Source: Rhodococcus sp. ARC_M6
GTDB taxonomy: Bacteria > Actinomycetota > Actinomycetes > Mycobacteriales > Mycobacteriaceae
Direction of reading: 5' to 3'
DNA: 64,000 nucleotides
Assembly: GCF_022810305.1 (NCBI RefSeq)
Contig: NZ_JALGQH010000033.1
Location: forward strand, 1-64,000
The translations under genes were made by a program, and so were the position numbers. Each line of letters begins with the position of its first letter. Positions within the stretch are counted from its first letter, which is position 1. Of the stretch, positions 42,803 to 55,575 are shown piece by piece. A model generated the notes under the pieces. It worked only from the letters and a program-made list of their open reading frames with translations. It had not been told where the DNA came from and did no database searches.

Positions 42803-44220
42803 ACGCACACCCCGCCGGACCCAAGCACGCCGAGCAGTTGCACACTGCCGGTCTGCCCGACCGTCCCGTCAGCCCCGAAGCCTTCGGCGAACTCGACCCA
42901 CAGGTGTGGCCGCGCAACGCACGCCGCGGCGACGACGGCGAAGTGACTCTCGCCGGCGTCAAGGTCAGCGAACTTGCCGAAAAGTACGGCACCCCGCTTT
43001 TTGTCATCGACGAGGACGACTTCCGCTCGCGCTGCCGCGACATGGCCAGCGCCTTCGGCCCGGATGCCAAGGTGCACTACGCCTCCAAGGCGTTCCTGTG
43101 CGGTGAGATCGCACGCTGGGTTGCCGACGAGGGACTTTCCCTCGACGTCTGCTCCGGCGGGGAACTCGCAATCGCGCTGCATGCCGACTTCCCAGCCGAG
43201 CGAATTGCCATGCACGGCAACAACAAATCCATCGCCGAACTGGCCGCCGGTGTTGCCGCCGGTGTCGGACACGTAGTACTCGACTCGGCTATCGAGATCG
43301 AACGACTGAACCGCGTCGCCGGTGAAGCGGGCGTCGTTCAGGATGTTTTGATCCGACTTACTGTCGGCGTCGAAGCGCACACCCACGAATTCATTTCCAC
43401 CGCCCACGAGGATCAGAAGTTCGGATTCTCGTTGGCCGGGGGAGCGGCAATCGACGCCGTCCGTCGCGTCTTCGCAGCTGAAAACCTGCGTCTCGTCGGA
43501 CTGCACAGCCACATCGGTTCGCAGATCTTCGACGTCGACGGCTTCGAGGTAGCAGCCCACCGTGTAATTGGATTGCTTCGCGACGTCGTCGCAGAGTTCG
43601 GCGTCGACAAGACCAAGCAGATTTCGATCATCGACCTCGGCGGCGGCATGGGAATCTCCTACGTTCCGTCCGACGACCCGCCACCCGTCGACGAACTTGC
43701 AAACAAACTCGGCCACATCGTGCGCAACGAATCCGCGTTGGCCGGCCTGCCTGAGCCGACGCTGGCCGTCGAACCCGGCCGCGCCATTGCCGGACCGGGC
43801 ACCGTCACGCTGTACGAAGTCGGCACCATCAAGGACGTCACCGTCGGTAACGCCCTGACCCGCCGCTATATCAGCGTCGACGGCGGTATGAGCGACAACA
43901 TCCGCACTTCGCTCTACGGCGCCGAGTACGAAGCCAAGCTGGTTTCGCGCACTTCGACGTCCGATACTGTCGTAGCGCGCGTCGTCGGAAAGCACTGCGA
44001 GTCCGGTGACGTAGTCATTCGGGACACCTGGATGCCCGAGGATGTCGGACCCGGTGATTTACTTGCGGTAGCAGCGACCGGTGCATACTGCTATTCGATG
44101 TCGAGCAGGTACAACTTGCTCACCCGCCCAGCCGTAGTGGCGGTGCGTGACGGAGTTTCACGCGTGATTCTGCGGAGGGAAACAGTGGAAGATCTGCTTA
44201 GCTTGGAGGTATCGCAGTGA
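42799..44220 (+). CDS. lysA: Diaminopimelate decarboxylase
   Basis: 473 residues from the GTG overlapping the argS stop. It makes L-lysine from meso-diaminopimelate, the last lysine step. The PLP lysine is in [12 protein letters not shown], with [22 protein letters not shown] and [10 protein letters not shown] following, and a C-terminal [16 protein letters not shown] segment holding the substrate-binding cysteine. Its stop overlaps the hom GTG by four bases. Confidence 0.97.
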   Translation: MNAHPAGPKHAEQLHTAGLPDRPVSPEAFGELDPQVWPRNARRGDDGEVTLAGVKVSELAEKYGTPLFVIDEDDFRSRCRDMASAFGPDAKVHYASKAFLCGEIARWVADEGLSLDVCSGGELAIALHADFPAERIAMHGNNKSIAELAAGVAAGVGHVVLDSAIEIERLNRVAGEAGVVQDVLIRLTVGVEAHTHEFISTAHEDQKFGFSLAGGAAIDAVRRVFAAENLRLVGLHSHIGSQIFDVDGFEVAAHRVIGLLRDVVAEFGVDKTKQISIIDLGGGMGISYVPSDDPPPVDELANKLGHIVRNESALAGLPEPTLAVEPGRAIAGPGTVTLYEVGTIKDVTVGNALTRRYISVDGGMSDNIRTSLYGAEYEAKLVSRTSTSDTVVARVVGKHCESGDVVIRDTWMPEDVGPGDLLAVAATGAYCYSMSSRYNLLTRPAVVAVRDGVSRVILRRETVEDLLSLEVSQ

Positions 44221-45526
44221 CGAGCGAATCGGCGCATCGCGCTATCGGTGTGGCCGTTCTCGGCCTCGGTAACGTCGGTAGTGAAGTAGTTCGGATTATC
44301 CGTGAGCAGTCCGAGGAGCTTGAAGCTCGCATCGGGGCTCCCTTGGAACTGCGGGGAGTTGCCGTTCGTCGTATCGGTTCCGACCGTGGAATCCCCGAGG
44401 ACCTGCAGACGACGGACGCGGAATCGTTGGTCGCCCGCGACGACGTCGACATCGTCGTCGAGTTGATCGGCGGTATCGAACTGCCACGCAAGCTCGTTCT
44501 GTCCTCGCTCAACGCCGCGAAGTCCGTGGTCACCGCCAACAAGGCGTTGCTCGCAGACCATACGGGCGAGCTGGCCGAGGCCGCCGAGGCCAACGCGGTG
44601 GATCTGTACTTCGAGGCAGCTGTCGCGGGCGCGATCCCCGTCATTCGCCCGCTGACGCAGTCCCTGGCCGGCGACCGCGTCACCAAGGTCGCCGGAATCG
44701 TGAACGGAACCACCAACTTCATCCTCTCCGCGATGGCTGAAACCGGTGCCGACTACGACGAGACTCTCGCCGAAGCCGGACGACTGGGCTACGCCGAAGC
44801 CGACCCCACTGCGGATGTCGAAGGCTACGACGCCGCAGCAAAGGCCGCGATTCTCGCGTCCATCGCTTTCCACACCCGCGTCACCGCGGCTGACGTGTAC
44901 CGCGAGGGCATCTCCTCGATCACTTCGGCAGACCTCGCGTCGGCCAAGGCGCTCGACTGCACAATAAAGCTGCTCTCGATCTGCGAACGCATCACCACGC
45001 CCAAGGGCAAGGAGCGGATCTCCGCTCGGGTCTACCCCGCGCTGGTTCCGCTCAGTCACCCGCTCGCCACCGTCAACGGCGCATTCAATGCCGTCGTCGT
45101 CGAAGCCGAGAACGCAGGACGCCTGATGTTCTACGGCCAGGGCGCGGGTGGCGCACCCACCGCTTCAGCGGTCATGGGTGACTTGGTCATGGCAGCACGC
45201 AACAAGGTTCACGGCGGCCGCGGTCCCCGCGAGTCCAAGTACGCGAAGCTCAAGATTGCCCCGATGGGCGACATTCTCACGCGCTACTACGTGAACATGG
45301 AAGTTGCGGACAAGGTAGGCGTGCTGTCTGCAGTCGCCGCTGAGTTCACCAAGCACGGCGTCAGTATTTCCGTGGTCCGTCAGGAAGGTGCCGGCGTCGG
45401 CGCCCGCCTGGTGGTCGTCACTCATGTAGCAACCGACGCGGCTCTCTCCGACACCGTGGCGGCCCTCAACGAACTCGAATTCGTCACCGCTGTGACCAGC
45501 GTGCTGCGACTGGAAGGCACTGAACA

Positions 45527-45530
<4 letters not shown>
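44217..45530 (+). CDS. hom: Homoserine dehydrogenase
   Basis: 437 residues. It reduces aspartate semialdehyde to homoserine. The Rossmann motif is [15 protein letters not shown], followed by NKALLADH, the catalytic-domain signature [11 protein letters not shown], and [18 protein letters not shown]-terminal ACT domain (about residues 355-435) provides threonine feedback control in this family. It begins in the lysA stop and ends in the thrC start, each with a four-base overlap. Confidence 0.97.
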
Positions 45531-47598
<2,068 letters not shown>

Positions 47599-48121
47599 TC
47601 CACGTCTCGGTGTTTTCTGTAGTCGGGTGTAGAAGTTCGGGATAGTGCCCGGTAGTGAATTGACACACGCGAGTTTCCGATATTCTTGCCGGACTCGGGT
47701 ATGGGCGCTATCCTGGCAATGTCCGTACATCGTGCGCGTCTGTCGCCGGTGCATCACCAGGGGGCCAAACTCCATCCCAATTGGGTTACTGGGGTCCATA
47801 TTCCTTGGCATGATCCTCGCACTTGTACCTTCTGGCGAAGGTGAATCCTCAGGGACGAATCCTCAATGGCCTCGTCCACACGATCGATTCACTTCGCGCA
47901 GCAGGTGCTGTGCAGGTTTGCGAGAGCATGGTTTGTTTGAAGCAGGAGCACTTCTCGCACCGGTTTCCGATAGTCATGTGATGGCGGACGAGCCGGCAGT
48001 TCTTGACATGCAACTCTCGACATGCAACTAAGTACGGCACCTCCGAGTTCGGTAATCAACTGAAACTTCGGGACGAACCCTCGACTCTGCGCAGCGCGAG
48101 TGAGGGAAGGAAAGGACCTCC
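47599..48121 (+). promoter_or_regulatory. 523-bp rho leader and promoter region, no gene seen
   Basis: No convincing coding region. TTGCCG (47686-47691), a 17-bp spacer and TATCCT (47709-47714) form a good promoter, giving a leader of about 400 nt. TTGACA at 47660-47665 may belong to a second promoter. GACATGCAACT repeats at 48005-48015 and 48019-48029 with a 14-bp period. AAGGAAAGGACCTCC just before the GTG is the ribosome-binding region. A long leader fits Rho autoregulation, as known in other bacteria. Confidence 0.5.
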
Positions 48122-50236
48122 GTGACCGATACGGACCTCATCGCCACCACTGCACCCTCCGCTGGGGCGCACACTGGCGACAATTCTCAGGCGTCATCCT
48201 CAGCACCCGACGGTGCGGTGGCGACCTCCACGAAGCGTGCCGACGCACGTCGTGGCGCCGGACTCTCCGGCATGGTGCTCACCGAACTGCGCAGTCTTGC
48301 CGGTGAACTGGGCATCAAGGGTACTTCCGGGATGCGCAAGGGCGATCTGATCGCAGCCATCAAGGAACGCCAGGGTGGTAGCAGTAAGGCCTCACCGGCC
48401 CAGAGCGAACTGACACTCGACGAAGCCCCCGTGGCTCGCACTCGTACCAAGAGCACGCGCGCTCCGCGTAACGAAACAGCTGAAGCGCCGGCGGCCGCCG
48501 AGCCTGCCGAAGCACCCGCAGTGCGAGAAGCATCTGCGCCGCGAACCGAAACTTCCGAGGATGCAGACGCCGGCACTCCCCGTCGCGGACGCCAGCGTCG
48601 CGGTGCTTCGCGCCGTAGCGGTTCGCCGGATCAGCCTGAATTGAGCATCGAGCCGGAGTCGGCTCCGGTCGCTCGTGAGTCCGATGCAAAGTCGGCCGAA
48701 GCGCCCGCAGTAGAGCGCAAGCAGAATGATCGCGCCGAGACCAAGTCCGATTCCGATCAAGCCGGTTCTGCAGAGCAGACCAACGAGCGCCCCCGTCGCG
48801 AGCGCAATAACCGTGACAACCAAGGTCAGCGCGACGGCCAGGGTCAGCGTGGAAACCAGGATCGTCAGGACCGCGGAAACCAGAACAACGCTGTTCAGGG
48901 CGCCGCTGGTCAGGGTACTGCCGGCCCGCGGAACGACAACCGAAACAACGGTCCGGACGACGACGACGAGAATGGTCGTGGACGTCGTGGACGCCGCTTC
49001 CGTGAGCGTCGTGGACGCGGTCGCGAGCGCGGCGAGGGCACCACGCCCAACGATGCGCGCGAGACTGAGATCCGCGAAGACGATGTCCTGCAGCCGGTAG
49101 CCGGCATCCTTGACGTGCTCGACAACTACGCGTTTGTGCGTACGTCCGGGTACCTCGCCGGTCCCAACGACGTCTACGTCTCCATGAACCTCATCCGGAA
49201 GAACGGTCTTCGTCGCGGCGACGCCATCACCGGTGCGGTTCGTGTTTCCAGCAGCGGTGGCGGCGGAGATCAGAGCAGCCAGCGTCAGAAGTTCAACCCG
49301 TTGGTTCGCATCGACACAGTTAACGGCGGCGACATCGAGGCCGCGAAGAAGCGCCCCGAGTTCAACAAGCTCACGCCGCTGTACCCGAACCAGCGTCTGC
49401 GCCTCGAAACCGAGCAGAACATTCTGACGACGCGTGTCATCGACCTCGTGATGCCGATCGGTAAGGGTCAGCGCGCCCTCATCGTGAGCCCTCCCAAGGC
49501 CGGTAAGACCAGCGTTTTGCAGGCAATTGCCAACGCGATCGCCACAAACAACCCGGAGTGCTACCTCATGGTCGTCCTCGTGGACGAGCGTCCCGAGGAA
49601 GTGACGGACATGCAGCGCAGCGTGAAGGGCGAGGTTATTTCCTCGACCTTCGACCGTCCGCCGGGCGATCACACTTCTGTCGCCGAGCTCGCTATCGAGC
49701 GTGCGAAGCGCCTCGTGGAAATGGGCAAGGACGTTGTTGTTCTGCTCGACTCGATCACCCGATTGGGTCGTGCCTACAACAACTCGTCGCCCGCGTCGGG
49801 ACGCATTCTCTCGGGTGGTGTCGACTCCACGGCGCTTTACCCGCCGAAGCGTTTCCTCGGTGCTGCCCGCAACATCGAGCACGGTGGCTCGCTCACCATC
49901 ATCGCGACCGCGATGGTCGAGACCGGCTCTACCGGCGACACCGTGATCTTCGAAGAGTTCAAGGGCACCGGCAATGCCGAGCTCAAGCTCGATCGTAAGA
50001 TCGCCGAACGTCGTGTGTTCCCCGCTGTGGACGTCAACCCGTCCGGTACGCGTAAGGACGAGCTGCTCCTGAGCCCGGACGAAGCCGCCGTCTTGCACAA
50101 GCTGCGTCGCGTGTTGTCCGGACTCGATTCGCATCAGGCCATCGATCTGCTGATCGATCGTCTGAAGAAGAGCAAGAACAACCTCGAGTTCCTGATGCAG
50201 GTGTCCAAGACTGCACCGGGCGCGATCGACGACTGA
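48122..50236 (+). CDS. rho: Transcription termination factor Rho
   Basis: 704 residues, against about 420 in E. coli. The Rho N-terminal domain is about residues 40-80 ([15 protein letters not shown]). A disordered insert follows to about residue 315, first A/E/P-rich, then R/N/Q/G-rich ([30 protein letters not shown]). The cold-shock-like RNA-binding domain comes next ([17 protein letters not shown]). The Walker A motif is SPPKAGKTS (about 456-464), with [12 protein letters not shown] and the Q/R-loop region downstream. It is a hexameric RNA helicase that ends transcripts. Such inserts are normal in actinobacteria and affect RNA binding. Confidence 0.97.
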   Translation: MTDTDLIATTAPSAGAHTGDNSQASSSAPDGAVATSTKRADARRGAGLSGMVLTELRSLAGELGIKGTSGMRKGDLIAAIKERQGGSSKASPAQSELTLDEAPVARTRTKSTRAPRNETAEAPAAAEPAEAPAVREASAPRTETSEDADAGTPRRGRQRRGASRRSGSPDQPELSIEPESAPVARESDAKSAEAPAVERKQNDRAETKSDSDQAGSAEQTNERPRRERNNRDNQGQRDGQGQRGNQDRQDRGNQNNAVQGAAGQGTAGPRNDNRNNGPDDDDENGRGRRGRRFRERRGRGRERGEGTTPNDARETEIREDDVLQPVAGILDVLDNYAFVRTSGYLAGPNDVYVSMNLIRKNGLRRGDAITGAVRVSSSGGGGDQSSQRQKFNPLVRIDTVNGGDIEAAKKRPEFNKLTPLYPNQRLRLETEQNILTTRVIDLVMPIGKGQRALIVSPPKAGKTSVLQAIANAIATNNPECYLMVVLVDERPEEVTDMQRSVKGEVISSTFDRPPGDHTSVAELAIERAKRLVEMGKDVVVLLDSITRLGRAYNNSSPASGRILSGGVDSTALYPPKRFLGAARNIEHGGSLTIIATAMVETGSTGDTVIFEEFKGTGNAELKLDRKIAERRVFPAVDVNPSGTRKDELLLSPDEAAVLHKLRRVLSGLDSHQAIDLLIDRLKKSKNNLEFLMQVSKTAPGAIDD

Positions 50237-50255
50237 TCGTTTGTGATTAGAAGGG

Positions 50256-50286
50256 CCCCACAATCATTTGGTTGTGGGGTCTTTCT
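50256..50286 (+). terminator. Intrinsic terminator after rho
   Basis: CCCCACAA (50256-50263) pairs with TTGTGGGG (50272-50279) and is followed by TCTTTCT. It lies 20 bp after the rho stop and separates it from rpmE. The remaining 180 bp to rpmE hold its promoter, which I could not place with confidence. Confidence 0.85.
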
Positions 50287-50467
50287 CGTACCTGGAACAA
50301 AATCGTGGGGGAGTGCGTTGTGCAGTTCGTAAAGCCACCCTCCGAAGTGTGCAAGTCGTGGAATTTCTGGTGAAGTACCCGCGTCTGGCATACTGAACGG
50401 CCGAGTCCGGTTCCGGTTCACGACTTCGATTGGCGAAGGCGACCCGGCGACCATTGAAAGGGACACC

Positions 50468-50701
50468 ATGAAGGCAGGAATCCACCCCACGTACGTTGCA
50501 ACCACCATCGTGTGCGGTTGCGGCAACTCGTTCGAGACCCACAGCACCAAGGAGTCCGGACGTATCAACGTTGAGGTTTGCTCGCAGTGCCACCCGTTCT
50601 ACACCGGCAAGCAGAAGATCCTTGACACCGGTGGACGTGTTGCACGCTTCGAGGCTCGCTACGGCAAGCGCGCCGACAGCAAGGTTCAGCTCGAAGACTA
50701 G
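50468..50701 (+). CDS. rpmE: 50S ribosomal protein L31 (zinc-binding type)
   Basis: 77 residues. Four cysteines at C16, C18, C38 and C41 (CGC and CSQC) mark the zinc-containing C+ form of bL31. ATG at 50468 follows GAAAGGGACACC. In actinobacteria a cysteine-free paralogue is often made under zinc limitation; none is seen here. It is monocistronic, ended by a classic terminator. Confidence 0.97.
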   Translation: MKAGIHPTYVATTIVCGCGNSFETHSTKESGRINVEVCSQCHPFYTGKQKILDTGGRVARFEARYGKRADSKVQLED

Positions 50702-50709
50702 CTGTTCCG

Positions 50710-50752
50710 CCGACGCCCGATCTGTAACTACAGATCGGGCGTCGGCTTTTTT
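50710..50752 (+). terminator. Strong intrinsic terminator after rpmE
   Basis: CCGACGCCCGATCTGT (50710-50725) pairs perfectly with 50730-50745 around AACT, followed by C and six T residues. It is the clearest T-run terminator in the window. Confidence 0.95.
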
Positions 50753-50844
50753 GTGCCTGCGCCCGGTTTTGCGCGCTTCCCGGGTAGTAGCGTCGTTATA
50801 TCGAAAGCGCGCACCGTACGAACGAAACTAGAGCGGAGCGAACC

Positions 50845-51924
50845 ATGGCAGGCGCAACCAAGCCCTCGGCCATCGACGACATCCTGGCAGAACACGCCGG
50901 CCTCGAAGCGCAGATGTCGGATCCCGCGCTGCACAACGACCCGACAGCAGCCAAGCGGGTCGGTAAGCGGTTCGCCGAGCTCTCACCCATCATGTCGACG
51001 TACAACAAACTGACTGCGGCACAGGATGATCTGGAAGCTGCGCGTGAGCTGGCTGCCGACGATTCCAGCTTTGCCGCCGAGATCCCTGATCTCGAAGCAG
51101 AAGTCGCGCAATTGGAGCAGACTCTGACCGACCAGTTGGCGCCGCGTGACCCGCACGACGGAGACGACGTCGTTCTCGAAGTGAAATCCGGTGAAGGTGG
51201 CGAGGAATCCGCGCTCTTCGCGGCCGACTTGGCACGCATGTACGTCCGCTACGCCGAGCGACACGGCTGGCGCGTCGAGATTCTCGACGCCGCAGTGTCC
51301 GACCTCGGTGGGTACAAGGAAGCCACCATCTCGATCAAGAGCAAGTCCGACACCCCGGACGGTGTCTGGGCGCGGCTCAAGTTCGAAGGCGGAGTGCACC
51401 GCGTGCAGCGCGTACCCGTCACCGAATCGCAAGGCCGCGTGCATACGTCCGCAGCCGGCGTACTGGTCTATCCCGAGCCCGACGAGGTCGAACAGGTTCA
51501 GATCGACGAAGGCGACCTGCGTGTCGACGTCTACCGTTCATCCGGCAAGGGTGGTCAGGGCGTCAACACCACGGACTCTGCCGTTCGCCTCACGCACCTT
51601 CCCACCGGAATCGTCGTGACCTGCCAGAACGAGCGCTCTCAGCTCCAGAACAAGGCGCGCGCCATGCAGGTGCTGGCGGCCCGCTTGCAGGTTGTCGCTG
51701 AAGAAGCGGCAAACGCCGAAGCGTCGGCCGGACGCCAGAGCCAGGTTCGAACTGTCGACCGCTCGGAGCGCATTCGTACTTACAATTACCCCGAGAACCG
51801 AATTGCCGATCACCGCATCGGCTTCAAGTCGCACAATCTCGACGCGGTTCTCGACGGAGAACTCGACCCGCTTCTCGACGCATTGGGTAAGGCGGACCGT
51901 GAGGCCCGCCTCGCGGCCGAATAG
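50845..51924 (+). CDS. prfA: Peptide chain release factor 1
   Basis: 359 residues. It reads UAA and UAG stops. The catalytic GGQ tripeptide is in GKGGQGVN (GGQ about 236-238), and the anticodon-like P-x-T region lies in [16 protein letters not shown]. The N-terminal coiled-coil domain spans about residues 1-100. It is followed 56 bp later by prmC, which methylates this same GGQ glutamine, a conserved partnership. Confidence 0.97.
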   Translation: MAGATKPSAIDDILAEHAGLEAQMSDPALHNDPTAAKRVGKRFAELSPIMSTYNKLTAAQDDLEAARELAADDSSFAAEIPDLEAEVAQLEQTLTDQLAPRDPHDGDDVVLEVKSGEGGEESALFAADLARMYVRYAERHGWRVEILDAAVSDLGGYKEATISIKSKSDTPDGVWARLKFEGGVHRVQRVPVTESQGRVHTSAAGVLVYPEPDEVEQVQIDEGDLRVDVYRSSGKGGQGVNTTDSAVRLTHLPTGIVVTCQNERSQLQNKARAMQVLAARLQVVAEEAANAEASAGRQSQVRTVDRSERIRTYNYPENRIADHRIGFKSHNLDAVLDGELDPLLDALGKADREARLAAE

Positions 51925-51980
51925 ATGTCCGGAATTGTACGGGTGGACGTTGTGTCGGTCACGCGTGGCAGGCTGTACGC

Positions 51981-52913
51981 GTGAGCAGACTTCCACTCCG
52001 TTTGGCGCTGATCGAGGCTGCAAAACAGCTTGATGCGGCCGGTGTACCCAGTCCACGTACCGATGTCGAGTTGTTGGCCTCGCATCTGCTCGGGGTCGAG
52101 CGGACCAGGCTAGGTCTGGTGCCGCTGGTGGATCCTGAGGTCATCGAGGCCTTCAATGAAATGGTGGCGCAGCGAGCGCAGCGAATTCCTTTGCAGCACA
52201 TCATCGGAAGCGCCTCGATGGGCAACATCGACGTCGCGGTCGGGCCGGGAGTGTTCATCCCGCGTCCCGAAACCGAGTTGCTGATGGGTTGGGCGCTTTC
52301 CTTCCTCGAAGGATGCGGTAGTAGGCCGCCGGTCGTTCTGGATTTGTGTACCGGATCCGGGGTGCTCGCGTTGTCGATTGCCGAGGCTCGGCCCGACGCT
52401 GTTGTGCACGCCGTGGAGAAGGAGCCGGCGGCATTAGCGTGGGCTCGCCGAAATGCGGCCGACCGTGAAGCGCTGGGGGATACCCCGATTCATCTTCACC
52501 AGGGCGACGTCACGGATCGAGATCTGTTGCAGGTCCTCGAGGGCAAGGTCGACCTCGTGGTCTCGAACCCGCCGTACATCCCCGAAGGTGCGCAGTTGCA
52601 GCCCGAGGTCATGGATTACGACCCGCACACCGCGCTGTTCGGTGGCCCCGACGGCTTGTCCGTCATCAAACCGATGATCAGCAACATTGCGCGATGGCTC
52701 CGAATCGGCGGCGCGGCGGGCATCGAGCACGACGACACCAACGGCGACGGCGTCGCAGCACTGTTCTCCGCTCGACGCGTATTCGGTGAAGTGCAGCAGC
52801 ATCCGGATCTTGCAGGTCGCCCCCGTTTTGTCGTGGCAAGGCGGGTCGCCACCAACCTCGAAGCGCAGCGCACTCGAGTGCCCGCAGCACAGAGTGAAAG
52901 GATGATCGAGTGA
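51981..52913 (+). CDS. prmC: Release factor glutamine methyltransferase
   Basis: 310 residues from a GTG at 51981. It methylates the GGQ glutamine of release factors using S-adenosylmethionine. The NPPY catalytic motif is in LVVSNPPYIPEG, the SAM motif is VLDLCTGSGVLALS, and FIPRPETELL is typical of HemK/PrmC. The sua5 GTG overlaps its stop by four bases. Confidence 0.96.
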   Translation: MSRLPLRLALIEAAKQLDAAGVPSPRTDVELLASHLLGVERTRLGLVPLVDPEVIEAFNEMVAQRAQRIPLQHIIGSASMGNIDVAVGPGVFIPRPETELLMGWALSFLEGCGSRPPVVLDLCTGSGVLALSIAEARPDAVVHAVEKEPAALAWARRNAADREALGDTPIHLHQGDVTDRDLLQVLEGKVDLVVSNPPYIPEGAQLQPEVMDYDPHTALFGGPDGLSVIKPMISNIARWLRIGGAAGIEHDDTNGDGVAALFSARRVFGEVQQHPDLAGRPRFVVARRVATNLEAQRTRVPAAQSERMIE

Positions 52914-53572
52914 GCACCGTTTACGACTGCAGTCAGACCGATTCGCGTACGGCAGGATTGGCCGCCGCCAAAAATGCACTCAAAGCCGGCCGACTGGTCG
53001 TCCTTCCGACAGACACGCTGTACGGATTGGGCGTCGACGCCTTCGACAGTGAGGCCGTCTCGAGCCTCCTTCGGGCGAAAGGCCGTGGTCGGGACATGCC
53101 GGTTCCGGTTCTGGTCGGTTCCTGGAACACCATCGACGGACTGGTCTACAGCGTTCGTCCGCAGGCCCGCGATCTGATTCGTGCGTTCTGGCCGGGCGGA
53201 TTGAGTTTGGTTGTGGAGCAAGCACCTTCGCTGGCGTGGGATCTGGGCGACGCCCGTGGAACTGTCATGCTGCGCATGCCTTTGCATCCCGTGGCGCTGG
53301 AACTGTTGCGCGACGTCGGGCCTCTCGCTGTCTCGAGCGCGAACATCTCCGGTAGGCCGCCGGCCACGACGGTCGACGAGGCTCGTGATCAACTCGGCGG
53401 CTTGGCCAGCGTCTATCTCGACGGTGGGCCCGCTGCGCACGCGGTCGCGTCGACGATTGTCGATCTGACGGGCGACTCGCCTCGTATCTTGCGGGTGGGT
53501 GCCGTTTCCGCCGAAGATATTGCCGACGTCTTGGGTACTACTCCGGAAAGCCTTGTAGAGGGAGTTTCGTAA
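52910..53572 (+). CDS. L-threonylcarbamoyladenylate synthase (Sua5/YwlC/YrdC)
   Basis: 220 residues of the YrdC fold. It forms threonylcarbamoyl-AMP from threonine, bicarbonate and ATP for the t6A modification of ANN-decoding tRNAs. Recognisable segments are VLPTDTLYGLGVDAF, RAFWPGGLSLVVEQ, VMLRMPLHPVALELL and AVSSANISGRPPATT, ending with STIVDLTGDSPRILRVGAVS. It overlaps prmC by four bases; wecA follows 37 bp later. Confidence 0.95.
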   Translation: MSTVYDCSQTDSRTAGLAAAKNALKAGRLVVLPTDTLYGLGVDAFDSEAVSSLLRAKGRGRDMPVPVLVGSWNTIDGLVYSVRPQARDLIRAFWPGGLSLVVEQAPSLAWDLGDARGTVMLRMPLHPVALELLRDVGPLAVSSANISGRPPATTVDEARDQLGGLASVYLDGGPAAHAVASTIVDLTGDSPRILRVGAVSAEDIADVLGTTPESLVEGVS

Positions 53573-53609
53573 CGATGGTCGGTGCCCGCCAGAACGGTGA
53601 TCGGCCGCG

Positions 53610-54791
53610 GTGACGGCGACGTACTCGGCCACGGCGATCCTCGCGCAGTCCAGTGGGGGAGCGGGTGTGCCCATCCGTGAACTCCTCCTGGTTCTGTGCA
53701 CCGCGGCCGTTGTCACCTACCTTGCAACGGGTGCGGTTCGGCTCCTGGCGATACGATTCGGGGCCGTGGCGATCCCACGTGACCGCGACGTCCACGTCGA
53801 ACCCACGCCTCGCCTCGGTGGCGTCGGTATGTACATCGGAATGGCTGTCGGTCTGCTGTTCGCGCAGCAATTACCCGCGCTGACAAGGGGTTTCGATTTC
53901 GGCAGTCCTGACGTCCACGCGGCGCTGGTCGCCGGTGCGGTCATCGTTCTGGTCGGCGTCATCGACGACAAGTGGGGCCTCGACGCCCTGACGAAGTTTG
54001 TCGGTCAAGTGACTGCCGCCGGAATCCTCGTTGTCATGGGTGTCAGTTGGTTCATCATCTACAACCCGTTCGGTGAGGGATCCACGATCATTCTCGATCA
54101 GATCCAGTCGGGTCTGTTCACCGTCGCGATCGCGGTGGCGACGATCAACGCGATGAACTTCGTCGACGGTCTCGACGGGTTGGCTGCCGGCCTCGGTCTC
54201 ATCGCGGCAGTGGCGATCCTCATCTTCTCGATCGGTCTTCTGCACGATCAGGGCGGCGACGTCAGCGCCTATCCGCCAGCAATGATCGCAGCGGCGTTGG
54301 CCGGCGCGTGCCTCGGATTTCTGCCTCACAATTTCAACCCTGCCCGGATCTTCATGGGTGACTCGGGGTCGATGCTGATCGGTCTGATGTTGGCCGCGAT
54401 TTCGACCAGCGCATCCGGCCGCATTCCGCTCACGGCTTACGGCACACGTGACCTGGTCGGACTTGTGGCACCGTTGTTGCTGGTCAGTGCTGTGATGTTC
54501 ATCCCCATGCTCGACATGCTCCTGGCAGTCATACGACGCACCCGGGCGGGAGTCAGCCCCTTCAGCCCGGACAAGATGCATCTGCATCATCGGCTGCTGC
54601 AGATCGGTCACACCCATCGCCGAGTTGTGCTGGTCATCTACTTGTGGGTGGGTGTTCTGGCGTTCGGTGCAGTCGGATCCGCGTTGCTCAATCGACAGTT
54701 GGTCGTGGTCCTCGTGGCAGCAGGATTGCTCGCGGCTTTTCTCTTCACTGCTATTCCGTCACTGCGGGACCGTCAGCAGGAGCGACGGTAG
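53610..54791 (+). CDS. wecA: Polyprenyl-phosphate GlcNAc-1-phosphate transferase (WecA-like)
   Basis: 393 residues with about eleven membrane helices, from a GTG at 53610; GTG at 53667 is an alternative. It transfers GlcNAc-1-phosphate to decaprenyl phosphate, starting the arabinogalactan linker. Catalytic aspartates are in VGVIDDKWGLDAL and [15 protein letters not shown], with the MGDSGSMLIG loop. The MHLHHRLLQIGH motif distinguishes WecA from the MraY-type [11 protein letters not shown] also found in this window. Its position before the atp operon matches mycobacteria. Confidence 0.93.
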   Translation: MTATYSATAILAQSSGGAGVPIRELLLVLCTAAVVTYLATGAVRLLAIRFGAVAIPRDRDVHVEPTPRLGGVGMYIGMAVGLLFAQQLPALTRGFDFGSPDVHAALVAGAVIVLVGVIDDKWGLDALTKFVGQVTAAGILVVMGVSWFIIYNPFGEGSTIILDQIQSGLFTVAIAVATINAMNFVDGLDGLAAGLGLIAAVAILIFSIGLLHDQGGDVSAYPPAMIAAALAGACLGFLPHNFNPARIFMGDSGSMLIGLMLAAISTSASGRIPLTAYGTRDLVGLVAPLLLVSAVMFIPMLDMLLAVIRRTRAGVSPFSPDKMHLHHRLLQIGHTHRRVVLVIYLWVGVLAFGAVGSALLNRQLVVVLVAAGLLAAFLFTAIPSLRDRQQERR

Positions 54792-54809
54792 TCGAGTTTT
54801 CTGATCCAT

Positions 54810-54826
54810 TACTCTTGGGCATCGTG
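54810..54826 (+). promoter_or_regulatory. -10 box and probable leaderless start of the atp operon
   Basis: TACTCT (54810-54815) lies 8 nt before the atpI GTG at 54824, with no ribosome-binding site. It supports this GTG and places an operon promoter at the end of wecA. Confidence 0.5.
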
Positions 54827-55294
54827 ACGAACACCCCGCAATCCGTGCCCGCATCGCAACCCATCCCCGATTCCAGCGCAGCCATGAGGTCTGCCGTGAA
54901 GTGGGGCGTGATCGGACTGGCAGTGCTTACTGTGGTCGGCTCCCTGCTCGGATGGCTCATCGGTGGCAAGCCGGGCCTCTACGGCGCTCTACTCGGTGCG
55001 GCGGTCGGTGGCGGCTTCATTCTCTTCACAGCCTTGGGTGTTCTTCTTACATCGAAGTTACCGGCACTGACCGCGGGCGCTGTTCTGCTCGGTACCTGGC
55101 TGCTCAAGATGATCCTGGCGATTGTGGTGCTGGCAGTCCTGAAGCCGCTCGACTTCTATGACAAGACGGCTTTGGTGCTTGTCATGGTGATGGCGCTGGT
55201 TATCGTCCTCGGAGCGGAAACGTACGGCGTCCTGGCAACCAAGACGCCCTATGTGGACCCCACTCCGAGCGCTCCCGTCAACGACGAAGAGTAG
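54824..55294 (+). CDS. atpI: ATP synthase protein I-like membrane protein
   Basis: 156 residues from the GTG at 54824, after which recognisable sequence begins. Four hydrophobic helices follow a polar N-terminus; the C-terminus is polar and ends NDEE. AtpI-type proteins assist c-ring assembly and are encoded ahead of atpB. Homology among AtpI proteins is low, so assignment leans on position and topology. Confidence 0.8.
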   Translation: MTNTPQSVPASQPIPDSSAAMRSAVKWGVIGLAVLTVVGSLLGWLIGGKPGLYGALLGAAVGGGFILFTALGVLLTSKLPALTAGAVLLGTWLLKMILAIVVLAVLKPLDFYDKTALVLVMVMALVIVLGAETYGVLATKTPYVDPTPSAPVNDEE

Positions 55295-55330
55295 TACTAC
55301 AAAACGTAGCAAATTGCCCTTACTGGTACC

Positions 55331-55354
55331 CCATCTACGCAATGTCGTAGATGG
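55331..55354. promoter_or_regulatory. Hairpin in the atpI-atpB gap
   Basis: CCATCTACG (55331-55339) pairs with CGTAGATGG (55346-55354) around CAATGT. It sits in a 281-bp gap that otherwise shows no gene. It may be a partial terminator, RNA-processing site or operator that tunes atp expression. Confidence 0.45.
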
Positions 55355-55575
55355 CTTGGTAGGGTCAGCGTCAAGCGAGAGTAATGGTAGGCGAGGTAAC
55401 CCTCAGCCGACGATGCCATGTGCTCGCAGGTGGCCGATTTTCTGGGCCACCGAGTCGACGAGAGTCGCCGACACCGACAGACGCCAGGTCCCGCAAGGGT
55501 TCTCCAGCTGCTGACGAATGCGCGAGTCGAACTTGTCGACTTGTAGATCGTCAATGTCCGATCGAACCGCAGTCA

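Noticed and set aside
41009-42808. 599-codon minus-strand frame opposite argS
   Set aside because: Antisense shadow rich in V, D and E with no recognisable domain; argS is unambiguous.
48392-50263. 623-codon minus-strand frame opposite rho
   Set aside because: Shadow caused by codon bias; repetitive T/V/L composition in the part opposite the Rho low-complexity insert.
55297-55554. Minus-strand 85-codon frame in the atpI-atpB gap
   Set aside because: No ribosome-binding site or family match; composition is that of a shadow frame.
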